DNA of 8,313 nt from Sphingomonadales bacterium (GCA_024636595.1 JAGXGT010000070.1:1-8313), one strand, 5' to 3'; positions 1 to 6,638 are shown, counted from the stretch's first letter. Made by a program: numbers and translations. The notes: generated by a model not told the origin, from the letters alone.

Positions 1-359
1 CGGTCACGGATGTCGCAGACGACCGAAACCGGCACTTCCTGACCGACATATTCGGCATAGGATGAGGTAAGGGATCCGGGGTCAGCCGATACCAGACCAC
101 CAAATTCCACCGACCGCAGCGTGAACCGAACGTCAGAAAATTCCGGCCCGGCGAGTGGGCAGGCGGATCGTTCGATTTCTCCGTCAAAGGACAGGGGTTG
201 GGCCTGGCCCTTCAGCGCTTCCTCTATGACTCCGCGCTGGATTTCTTCTCTGGTCGGGGCAGCGAGAGAAGATTGCCCCCACGCGGAAACGCTCGACAAA
301 AAGATGGCGACACTTGCCGCCAAGGCCGTTGGTCGAAAAGCAGTTCGTGATCGCGTCAT
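1..359 (-). CDS. Two-partner-secretion outer-membrane transporter (TpsB, ShlB/FhaC/HecB family), N-terminal part
   Basis: An uninterrupted reading frame runs from ATG (357-359) to the left edge, giving 119 complete codons; the gene is cut and the beta-barrel part lies outside. The start has a GGGGA ribosome site (365-369) 5 nt upstream. Residues 1-28 look like a Sec signal peptide: basic start MTRSR, hydrophobic AASVAIFLSS, then VSA-W/Q. From about residue 60 the pattern resembles a POTRA domain of TpsB proteins: hydrophobic-alternating VRFTLRSVEFGG, a Tyr-rich YAEYVGQEVPV and then VCDIRDR, which is characteristic of ShlB-type POTRA_2. Cys67 and Cys115 could form a disulfide. Family members form a 16-strand barrel that exports a large TpsA (haemagglutinin/haemolysin-like) partner recognised by the POTRA domains. 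It lies 102 nt after the FecR-like gene, same strand, so it may belong to the same operon. The family call rests on remembered motif style, not on a search. Confidence 0.75.
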   Translation of the reverse strand, partial: MTRSRTAFRPTALAASVAIFLSSVSAWGQSSLAAPTREEIQRGVIEEALKGQAQPLSFDGEIERSACPLAGPEFSDVRFTLRSVEFGGLVSADPGSLTSSYAEYVGQEVPVSVVCDIRD

Positions 360-417
360 ATATTTCCCCGTTTTTTTGACGATCCCGGCGCGACCCATGG
401 AACCATCATGCCGGTTG

Positions 418-446
418 TGCCGTCCCCGCGCTCAGCCGGGACGGCA
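418..446 (-). terminator. Perfect 9-bp hairpin in the gap before the TpsB gene
   Basis: TGCCGTCCC (418-426) and GGGACGGCA (438-446) are exact inverted complements around an 11-nt loop, 16 nt beyond the TAG stop (464-462) of the FecR-like gene. In the direction of transcription no T-run follows the stem, so it is not a classical intrinsic terminator. It may be a partial terminator or an RNA-stabilising element that sets TpsB expression apart from the upstream genes, or a DNA operator. No other promoter or operator is clear in the rest of the 102-nt gap (360-461), apart from the ribosome site for the TpsB gene. Confidence 0.4.
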
Positions 447-461
447 GCCATCGCTCACAGA

Positions 462-1262
462 CTAACCCTGATCGCCCCGTTGCTCGCTATTCAAATTCAG
501 TGGCTCAACGAGCAAGTCCAGCTGGCTGGAACACCCGTTTTCGATCAGCACAGCCGCCGTGTCATCAAGGTCGACTGGTTCGCTATCCAGCACCACAAAA
601 TTCACCTCGACGGATTGCTCTGCACTGGACCCGAGCAGGCGATAGTTGGCACCGTCGGTTACTGGCAGAACATCCTTCGGCCATGCCTTTAGCGGATTGC
701 CTTTACGCCATGCGATTTCGGTGACATTGCCAGTCGTCGGTTCAACAATAGAGGCCGTCGCCGATCCCGTATAATCGGGCCGCCAGACAACCAGTCCTTT
801 CGGATTGGTAACACAGAATCTCCCGCCCTTGGTCACGTCGAGAAACCACAGATTGGGATTATTCGGCGTAACCACTGCCGCGCTGGTATCGCCGCGCACC
901 GCTCCGGTTCTCGCCCGGCTGCTGCCGCGATTGTTGATGAAGCTCGACAGCCGGCCAGACGCGCTCGATGCCGATCCGCTTCCCTGTGCGAGCGAATAGG
1001 TTCCCGGACCTGACAGCACGCGCGTACCAGACTTGGTCAATATGGTGACCTTGTCCTGGGCCTTCAGCGTAATTTTCGCATCATTGCTCATTTTTTTGCC
1101 GGCCGGATAGCTGCTGGCCGATGGCCCGGTCGAGCGTACGACCATATTCTGTGCCATCGCCACGCTGCCTACGCCGAAAAGCAGAAAGGTGCCGAGCGCC
1201 GCTTTTGTAAAGCGGGATGCGATTGTGCCGGATTGTGCCGACAGTTTTTTATCCAAGTGCAT
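462..1262 (-). CDS. Exported FecR-like domain protein, function unknown
   Basis: I do not recognise a named family for the whole protein. The chosen start is ATG 1260-1262 (266 aa), because GGAG (1269-1272) sits 6 nt upstream; a second ATG at 1272-1274 would add four residues (270 aa) but has a poorer ribosome site. Residues 1-37 form a Sec signal peptide: basic n-region with KK and RFTK, hydrophobic core AALGTFLLFGVGSV, cleavage after AMA. Residues about 58-90 (SNDAKITLKAQDKVTILTKS and on to GTRVLSGPGTY) resemble the beta-strand FecR-type domain seen in periplasmic signalling proteins. A Ser/Gly/Arg-rich low-complexity linker follows (about 92-126), then a second region with two cysteines (150 and 244) that could pair. 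The frame overlaps the upstream cyclase gene by 14 nt, implying translational coupling. From this context it is plausibly a periplasmic partner or ligand of the CHASE2 sensor or of the CHAT protein; that is inference. Confidence 0.8.
   Translation of the reverse strand: MHLDKKLSAQSGTIASRFTKAALGTFLLFGVGSVAMAQNMVVRSTGPSASSYPAGKKMSNDAKITLKAQDKVTILTKSGTRVLSGPGTYSLAQGSGSASSASGRLSSFINNRGSSRARTGAVRGDTSAAVVTPNNPNLWFLDVTKGGRFCVTNPKGLVVWRPDYTGSATASIVEPTTGNVTEIAWRKGNPLKAWPKDVLPVTDGANYRLLGSSAEQSVEVNFVVLDSEPVDLDDTAAVLIENGCSSQLDLLVEPLNLNSEQRGDQG
1221..1240. repeat. Exact tandem duplication of a 10-bp unit in a coding region
   Basis: The 10-mer GATTGTGCCG occurs twice back to back with no mismatch. It lies inside the n-region of the signal peptide of the FecR-like gene (residues about 8-14, SAQSGTI). 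The unit is not a multiple of three, so loss or gain of one copy would shift the frame just after the start codon. Confidence 0.85.
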
Positions 1263-3303
1263 AGCTTTCTCCATTTTTTGTCTTTTCCAGTCGTTTGCGC
1301 AAATTGGCGAGTCCCAAGTCTGCGCTATATCGCTTGATCATGGCACCCAGTGCCTGAATGGAAGCAGTATCACCCTTTTCATGGGCGGCTATGACGGCGG
1401 TCACTTCGGCGCGATCTTTTTCTTCCCAGTCGGGAACTGGTTCGAACACGTCCACCGGCGTGGATCGGCCACGCAGCGTGATCCGGCCCATCGGGCGGAA
1501 CCAGTCGAGACCGGTTCGTTCCATCGCTTCCCGGCTCAGCAAGACTTTCGTCTCAAGAGTTTTGTTGGCTGCTTCCAGTCGGGCGGCGGTATTCATCGCG
1601 TCACCCAGAGCGGTATATTGGATGCGCCCTTCGCCACCGAAATTGCCGACGATCGCATCGCCATAGTGCATTCCGACCCGCGTTCTGCCGATCGGCGGCA
1701 CGCCTTCGGGCACATTTTTGCGAAACTCCTCGCCGGCCAGATAGAGCGCGTAGGCCGCTTTCGCCGCGCGTTCGCCGTCATCGGGATAGGCGATCGGCGC
1801 CCCCCAGAAGGTCACCAGCGCATCGCCGACAAATTTGTCGATGGTCCCGCCATATTCCAGCGCGACCTCGCTCAATCGGTCGAGATAATCGTTCAGCAGA
1901 GTGGCGACCATCTCCGGTTCGATCGCATGGGTTAATTTGGTAAAGCCCTCGAGATCGGTAAAGACCGCGAATATTTTTCGCTTCTCGCCATGCAACGCCA
2001 GTTTGTCGGGGTCCTTCAATATCTCATTGGCGATCGATTTCGGCAGATATTTACCCAACGCACTTTGCGCGAAGGCCCGCTGTTTCGAATTGACGGTGCG
2101 TGCGGCCGAGCCGACCGAGGCATAGCCGAGCAACCACCCGACAGCCCAGCCAAAGGCAGGCAGCGAAAGTGTATCGATGCCGATATTCTGCAAGACGAAG
2201 GGAAAGATCAGAAAAAATGCGAACTGGCTGAGCAACATGAAACCCACCTTCAGCGCATTGCCAATGATCAGGGCAGACAGGCCTCCGCAGATGGCAACGA
2301 TCAAAGCCCCCAGCCACAGAGTCCATGTCGGAATCGGGGCAGGGAGGTCGTCATTGAGCAACTGCGCAAGCATATGGGCATGCACTTCCAGCCCGATCAT
2401 CTTGCCGTCATCGCCCTTGATATCGGCCAATCCACCGACTGGCGTTTCAAATCGATCGCGGTCAATGAAGTCGCCGCCGATCAGCACATGCTTGCCAGCG
2501 ATGAAGGAGCCAAGCATGTCCGCAATCGCCGGATCAGCGAAGCTTTCGATCGGGAATTTGTCAAACACCGGCATGTCGGTCGTCGCCGGCACATGATAGC
2601 GGATGGCGCCGTCATTATTGGCAAATTTCGGGTTGGGTCCGGTCAGCGCAATGGCCATGAACGGCGGCGCCCCCGGGCTGTGCGGTGTCCATCGGCGCTG
2701 GACCCCGTCGCTGTCGGTTTCCAGCTTGATATTGGTTGGCTTCACGGTCTCGCTGCGTACAGTATCAAAAAATTGCTGAAGAAACTCATGCTCCGCAAAT
2801 CCGATTTCCGGATTTTCCTTTGGGTCAGCATAAGCGAGATAGGTCGGAGTGTTCATATCCTTGAAGGCGGATATCAGCAGCGGATCATCATCCTGCGGCA
2901 TCGTGAACAATATATCGATGCCGATTGATTTCGGATTGGCGGCGTCGATCGTTTCGAGCGCCTGTGCCAGAATCGTCCGGTCAACCGGCGACCGTTGGCC
3001 GGTGAGCTTCAGCGTGTCTTCATTGTAGACAACCAGGACAATATTTTCGTCTTTTTCGACTTCCGGTGCGAACACCGATGCGCGCAAGTCATAGAGCGCT
3101 CGCTCGGCTTCCTGAATAAGCGGCGTGGTCCAGCTGTAGCGCGCGACCAGCAGTGCCAGGATCATGAACAATATGGTCGATCCCAGACGGATCGGGCCAA
3201 GCTGATCGAAAAGACGGCGCAGCGTTTGCAGCACGCCTTTGGCGCCTTCCTTGACGTCGCGGTTATTGATGGCCGGGTCTGTCGATCTGGTGGTTTCGTT
3301 CAC
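1249..3303 (-). CDS. CHASE2-domain transmembrane class III adenylate cyclase
   Basis: This is a 684-aa membrane receptor predicted to make cAMP from ATP in response to a periplasmic signal. One membrane segment (about 38-56) is followed by a CHASE2 extracytoplasmic sensor (about 57-320; motifs LYDLRASVF, SIGIDILF, GKHVLIGGDF, GLEVHAHMLAQLL), three further membrane segments (about 327-398), then a cytoplasmic catalytic domain (about 442-575). Visible catalytic residues are metal-binding Asp450 (FTDLEGFT) and Asp494 (FVGDALVTFW), purine-selecting Lys490 and Thr564 (YTALGD), and transition-state Asn571 and Arg575 (NTAARLE). Lys with Thr fits an adenylate cyclase of subclass IIIb rather than a guanylate cyclase, whose signature is Glu/Cys. 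The start is GTG (3301-3303); its G is the last base of the upstream TAG, and there is no clear ribosome site, so expression probably depends on coupling to the CHAT gene. It ends TAA, overlapping the FecR-like gene. The catalytic set is complete. Confidence 0.93.
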   Translation of the reverse strand: MNETTRSTDPAINNRDVKEGAKGVLQTLRRLFDQLGPIRLGSTILFMILALLVARYSWTTPLIQEAERALYDLRASVFAPEVEKDENIVLVVYNEDTLKLTGQRSPVDRTILAQALETIDAANPKSIGIDILFTMPQDDDPLLISAFKDMNTPTYLAYADPKENPEIGFAEHEFLQQFFDTVRSETVKPTNIKLETDSDGVQRRWTPHSPGAPPFMAIALTGPNPKFANNDGAIRYHVPATTDMPVFDKFPIESFADPAIADMLGSFIAGKHVLIGGDFIDRDRFETPVGGLADIKGDDGKMIGLEVHAHMLAQLLNDDLPAPIPTWTLWLGALIVAICGGLSALIIGNALKVGFMLLSQFAFFLIFPFVLQNIGIDTLSLPAFGWAVGWLLGYASVGSAARTVNSKQRAFAQSALGKYLPKSIANEILKDPDKLALHGEKRKIFAVFTDLEGFTKLTHAIEPEMVATLLNDYLDRLSEVALEYGGTIDKFVGDALVTFWGAPIAYPDDGERAAKAAYALYLAGEEFRKNVPEGVPPIGRTRVGMHYGDAIVGNFGGEGRIQYTALGDAMNTAARLEAANKTLETKVLLSREAMERTGLDWFRPMGRITLRGRSTPVDVFEPVPDWEEKDRAEVTAVIAAHEKGDTASIQALGAMIKRYSADLGLANLRKRLEKTKNGESYALG

Positions 3304-6300
3304 TATTTCAGCGCTGCTTTCGTTGTCGCGGCAGATGTCTCGCTATCGGTTGCGGGGCTCGCAGCGGTCGGTAAAAATGGACGGGCACCATCGCCGATCA
3401 AAGCAAAGCCGGACCAGTAAAAGGGGTGCGATGTGACCGGGTCGTCCATCAATTCCAGTTGAGATCGCCTGAGCGCCTCGGTGATCGAACGGCCCCGGCC
3501 GTCGCTGAACAATCCATTGATCAGTCTTTCCGTTGCGCGGAATTCATCCGGAGCGGGCCAGTGACTGGCGAGCACCGAACGCCCACCGGCACCGATGAAG
3601 GACTGGACCAGTCCATCCAGAGCGGTGCCGCCGCCGCTGCTGACACCGGCTTCGCGGGTTACCGCTATGCTGGCTTTACCCGCTGTATCGCAGGCAGAAA
3701 GGATGATGATATCGGCATCGAGCTTCAGATCAAAAATCTCATCGAACGCCAGAAGGCCGTCGGATCCAGCATCGCCAAAGGAGGTTACCAGAGCCGGCTT
3801 CGCCGGACAGGACGGACTGGGCGCGGTTACCAGGCCATGCGTGGCAAAGTGCAAAATCCGATAATCGTTGATATCATTCTTTGCCAGAATACCGGTGTCT
3901 GTGAACGCCGCCCCGGTTATCAGCTCGGAATTTCCCGCGCCGACCAGAGACTTTGCTTCGCGCAGTTCGCGATCGGAGATCGGGGAGTTCCACTGGCTGA
4001 GCGGCCATTGGCAATTGGCATCCTGATCCTGAACTTCACCGCGGACACTGGCGACCTTGGTGCTCGCCACGACCGGTTGATTGTTGCCGAGTCCCAAATA
4101 TTGCTGCGAAGCATCGGATTGGGGTGCCTGCCGGGCATCGGCGAATGCTCGCGCCGACACCGCGGTGCTGATATTCAGGTTACGACCGAGCCATTCGACA
4201 CCGGTAAAATCAAAGGGATCTCCGTCGGGCGCTTCGGTCCTGGTCAGATAGCGCCCCACCGACGCATCATCCGCGACGAGCAAGTTGACCGGTAGGCGAA
4301 GCATTGCTCCGTCCGGTTCAAATATCAGATGCTGCTTGCTGGCAAGCAGTCCGGCCACCGGTTCGAAAAGATCGGAATAGAGGCCGCGCGCCGTTTCGAT
4401 GTCGAACGGATACGTCAAATTTCGTCCATTTTCGAAGATCGAAATCGAAGCACGGATTGCGTCAACCTTTGCGTCCAACGCGGCCTCTCCAAGGGGGACG
4501 CTGTAGACTTTGGCTGCTGATTGATCGGTGTAGAACATGAAAATATCGCCACCGATAATCGCCATCCGCATATAGGCTTCGGTGGGCTGCAGCGTCGCGC
4601 GCAACTCGTCCAGGCTGAGAAACCGATCGCCAACCACCCGATATTGCGGAAATTCGGAAAGTCTCACCTGCGTCAATTGCTGGCTTCGCTCCAGGGCCTC
4701 TATTTCGGACGCGAGGTCTTCGCGTTGGCTGCCGACCGAAGACGTCTGCTCGATGCGGCCCAGCGCCGCGAACCGTATCCGCAAGCGTTCGATGTTGCGG
4801 GCCAGATTGGTAGATTGCCGGAACAGGCGCGCCGTTTCATCGGTGCCGCCGCTCAGCTCGCGCGATAGCACGGCCTGCGTTTCGGCAACGCCCGGACGAA
4901 CCAATATCTGCGATGCCTTGAAAAACTGCTCGGTCGCGCCCTCATCCGTTGCGAGCAGCCGGAAATAAGGCGCGAGTTGATTGGCCATGCCGGAAATCGC
5001 GCTGCGCTTGCCCAGCGAACTATCGACGACTTCTCCATATAGCCGGCGGGCTTCGGCCTCCTGTCCTCTGCGCAACAGAAAGGCGGCGAGGCGGGCTTTG
5101 GCCCCGTTTACGGCCCGCGTTTCGGGATATTGGACGCTGAGTAAATCCAGTCCATCGCGTAGCAATTGTTCCGCGTCGTTCATGTTGCCATCGGCTTCCG
5201 CCAGCAGCGATAGCTCTGCAAGTGTTTGGGCTCTCAGGCGGATGATCGATGTGACTCGGCCGTCGCGCACGGCGACAGCGCGATTATAAGCCGAGATCAG
5301 CGAATTTCTTGCCGTTGCGCGATCGCCATTTAACCGCTGTGCCGTGCCCAGAAGTTGCAAAGCCTGCGCATCGATAATTTCGGCGCGTTCCTGCGCGCTC
5401 AATTTCGTTTCATCGACGAAACCGAGCAGGTTACGGGTGCGGGCGCTGCCATTGATCCGACTGGAAATGGGCGTGGTAATTTCGAGCCGCTCGGTTAGCG
5501 CGAATTGCTCCACAAGCGACGTTTCGAGCGGCTTGTTGATCCGTTTGATCGCGTCATCAAACCGGCCCTGGTTGAGCAGATGGATCGCTTCAAAATTCCG
5601 TTGCAGCCTCTCGGTCACCGGGTCGGCGTCGTTCAGGGCACTGGCTTGCTCGAACAGTTGGTCGGCCTCGGCAAATTCACCCAGATTGGATTTTTGCAGC
5701 GCCCGGTTGATCAGATATTCGTGGGGGTTGATATCCTCCCCCTCCATTCCGGATGTCCGCTGTTGCAATGTTTCAAAAAAGGCAGCGGCCTCGGCATAAT
5801 TGCCGCTGAGGTTGCGACGATAGCCTTCTGCCAACGCCTGGTCGGGTTTGAGCGTTGCGGCCTGCACTCGGGCAAAGGCAAACGGATCTTCGACCGATGT
5901 CGAGGCGACATCAATTTTGCCTTCGGCGATCGTGTCCTGCAAAATCGACTTGAGCGCCAGCAAGGTCGCGCTGTCATAGGCAGCCAGTCCTTCCGCGATA
6001 TAGGTAACGCCGTCTTGCTGACCTACAATCTGCGAATAGGCAACCGGTTCTGCGGTGAGATGGCATGCCGTGTGACGAAAACCGCTGAATGTTGCCTGCG
6101 CTTCATTTGCGTCGCAGCTTATCGGGTCGGCGCGATAGGGTTTGATACGGTCGAGCAGATCCTGTGCCCGCGATCGGGACGAATAGACAAAACCAACCGG
6201 CCTTGCTGAATCGCGGCAAACCACCGCCCAGCTGCGGTCGAACATATTATTTTTGACTTTGCTTTCAATGCTGCGGTCCTGGACCTGGCACAATATGCCA

Positions 6301-6425
6301 TCGCTGCTGCCGATCGGGAAACTGTCGCGTAACAAAGTTGGCGTGCCCTGGGCGAACACCGCTGCCGGGCTCGTCATCAGTGCCATTACCAATAATGATA
6401 TTGTGCAGATCCCTGTCCGTCGCAC
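3303..6425 (-). CDS. Exported TPR-CHAT domain protein (caspase-like protease fold)
   Basis: CHAT domains are caspase/separase-fold cysteine peptidases. The catalytic pair is visible: His863 in HFATHG (codon 3837-3839) and Cys912 in ILSACDTA (codon 3690-3692), 49 residues apart as in the family. The domain spans about residues 600-1020 and ends with a FYWSGFALIG strand and an Ala/Thr-rich tail. Ahead of it are TPR-like helical repeats (about 195-290 and 350-470, for example GNYAEAAAFFETL, GEFAEADQLFEQA, GNMNDAEQLLRDGL) and a charged helical stretch (about 545-595). Residues 1-25 are a Sec signal peptide (MRRTG, hydrophobic core, AVFA then Q), and four cysteines follow (46, 70, 104, 121), both suiting a periplasmic location. 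I chose GTG 6423-6425 (1040 aa) because GGGAG lies 6 nt upstream; a TTG at 6456-6458 (1051 aa) is possible but lies inside a hairpin stem. The gene is first in the operon, joined to the cyclase by a one-base overlap. Its substrate is unknown. Confidence 0.92.
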   Translation of the reverse strand: MRRTGICTISLLVMALMTSPAAVFAQGTPTLLRDSFPIGSSDGILCQVQDRSIESKVKNNMFDRSWAVVCRDSARPVGFVYSSRSRAQDLLDRIKPYRADPISCDANEAQATFSGFRHTACHLTAEPVAYSQIVGQQDGVTYIAEGLAAYDSATLLALKSILQDTIAEGKIDVASTSVEDPFAFARVQAATLKPDQALAEGYRRNLSGNYAEAAAFFETLQQRTSGMEGEDINPHEYLINRALQKSNLGEFAEADQLFEQASALNDADPVTERLQRNFEAIHLLNQGRFDDAIKRINKPLETSLVEQFALTERLEITTPISSRINGSARTRNLLGFVDETKLSAQERAEIIDAQALQLLGTAQRLNGDRATARNSLISAYNRAVAVRDGRVTSIIRLRAQTLAELSLLAEADGNMNDAEQLLRDGLDLLSVQYPETRAVNGAKARLAAFLLRRGQEAEARRLYGEVVDSSLGKRSAISGMANQLAPYFRLLATDEGATEQFFKASQILVRPGVAETQAVLSRELSGGTDETARLFRQSTNLARNIERLRIRFAALGRIEQTSSVGSQREDLASEIEALERSQQLTQVRLSEFPQYRVVGDRFLSLDELRATLQPTEAYMRMAIIGGDIFMFYTDQSAAKVYSVPLGEAALDAKVDAIRASISIFENGRNLTYPFDIETARGLYSDLFEPVAGLLASKQHLIFEPDGAMLRLPVNLLVADDASVGRYLTRTEAPDGDPFDFTGVEWLGRNLNISTAVSARAFADARQAPQSDASQQYLGLGNNQPVVASTKVASVRGEVQDQDANCQWPLSQWNSPISDRELREAKSLVGAGNSELITGAAFTDTGILAKNDINDYRILHFATHGLVTAPSPSCPAKPALVTSFGDAGSDGLLAFDEIFDLKLDADIIILSACDTAGKASIAVTREAGVSSGGGTALDGLVQSFIGAGGRSVLASHWPAPDEFRATERLINGLFSDGRGRSITEALRRSQLELMDDPVTSHPFYWSGFALIGDGARPFLPTAASPATDSETSAATTKAALK

Positions 6426-6431
6426 GCACGT

Positions 6432-6436
6432 CTCCC
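6432..6436 (-). promoter_or_regulatory. Ribosome-binding site deciding the CHAT gene start
   Basis: GGGAG on the minus strand lies 6 nt before GTG 6423-6425. It favours that start over the upstream TTG (6456-6458), whose GAGGGG is only 2-4 nt away and sits in the loop of a hairpin. Confidence 0.6.
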
Positions 6437-6449
6437 ATAAAATTTGGTG

Positions 6450-6480
6450 CGTTGGCAAGTCCCCTCAGACTTAGCCAACG
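6450..6480 (-). promoter_or_regulatory. Leader-RNA hairpin or dyad operator upstream of the CHAT operon
   Basis: The outer arms CGTTGGC (6450-6456) and GCCAACG (6474-6480) are perfectly complementary. The inner arms AAGTC (6457-6461) and GACTT (6468-6472) extend the stem to 12 bp with a single bulged base (6473) and a 6-nt loop (6462-6467). In the mRNA the 3' edge lies 13 nt before the GGGAG ribosome site of the CHAT gene. No T-run follows directly; an AATTTTA comes about 7 nt later, so termination or attenuation is possible but not typical. The structure also buries the alternative TTG start. A protein-binding dyad is the other reading. Confidence 0.6.
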
Positions 6481-6541
6481 GCGATCGCGACCCGGAACAG
6501 CTATATATCTACTACAATTAGCGAGCGAATCCGAGTCCGCT

Positions 6542-6552
6542 ATAGTAAAATA
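6542..6552 (-). promoter_or_regulatory. Candidate -10 region of the CHAT/cyclase operon
   Basis: The minus strand reads TATTTTACTAT here. TATTTT (6552-6547) and TACTAT (6547-6542) each match TATAAT at four of six positions. They would put the start of transcription near 6535-6540 and leave a leader of about 110 nt. No good -35 box is visible at the expected distance, as is common for activator-dependent promoters. The position is a guess from sequence; the rest of the 6426-6638 gap holds the CRP-like site and the leader hairpin and no gene. Confidence 0.3.
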
Positions 6553-6572
6553 ACGACTCTGCCGTTCGATTA

Positions 6573-6588
6573 GGTGATTTCTGTCACA
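6573..6588 (-). promoter_or_regulatory. CRP/cAMP-receptor-type binding site
   Basis: On the minus strand the sequence is TGTGA-CAGAAA-TCACC. This matches the CRP consensus TGTGA-N6-TCACA at nine of ten defined positions, with an AT-rich flank on both sides (AA before, TAAT after). The centre (6580.5) is about 40-46 bp upstream of the transcription start implied by the candidate -10, close to the position of class II CRP activation, and 155 bp upstream of the CHAT start codon. Operation would require a Crp/Fnr-family protein of CRP specificity in the host, which cannot be seen here. Confidence 0.6.
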
Positions 6589-6638
6589 TTCAGGGACGGT
6601 TTTTCGGATTTCCTACAAAAATACAGAAGCTTCGCTGG

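Noticed and set aside
448..460. Second CRP site just after the FecR-like gene (TGTGA on the minus strand)
   Set aside because: Only one half-site is present; no TCAC follows at the six-base spacing.
121..465. Plus-strand frames at the left end
   Set aside because: They are antisense to the TpsB N-terminal frame, whose signal peptide, ribosome site and POTRA pattern explain the region better.
1990..2928. Long plus-strand frame of 312 codons opposite the cyclase gene (and similar ones at 1189-1935 and 3426-4295)
   Set aside because: They lie wholly opposite well-supported genes, show no recognisable domain and have composition typical of the reverse of GC-rich coding sequence.
1249..6425. Cyclase plus CHAT protease as a nucleotide-signalled antiphage system (CBASS or Pycsar type) or a CRISPR-linked CHAT system
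   Set aside because: The cyclase is a CHASE2 membrane receptor with adenylate residues, the CHAT protein has a signal peptide, no cyclic-nucleotide-binding effector domain is visible, and there are no CRISPR repeats or cas genes in the window.
6481..6488. Palindrome GCGATCGC in the control region as an operator
   Set aside because: An 8-bp palindrome of this composition is common by chance in such genomes, and nothing in its position singles it out.
6600..6638. Intrinsic terminator after the nitroreductase gene
   Set aside because: There is an 8-bp palindrome (GAAGCTTC) followed by TGTATTTTTG, but the palindrome has no loop and the neighbouring T-run/A-run pairing contains mismatches, so no stable stem is supported.
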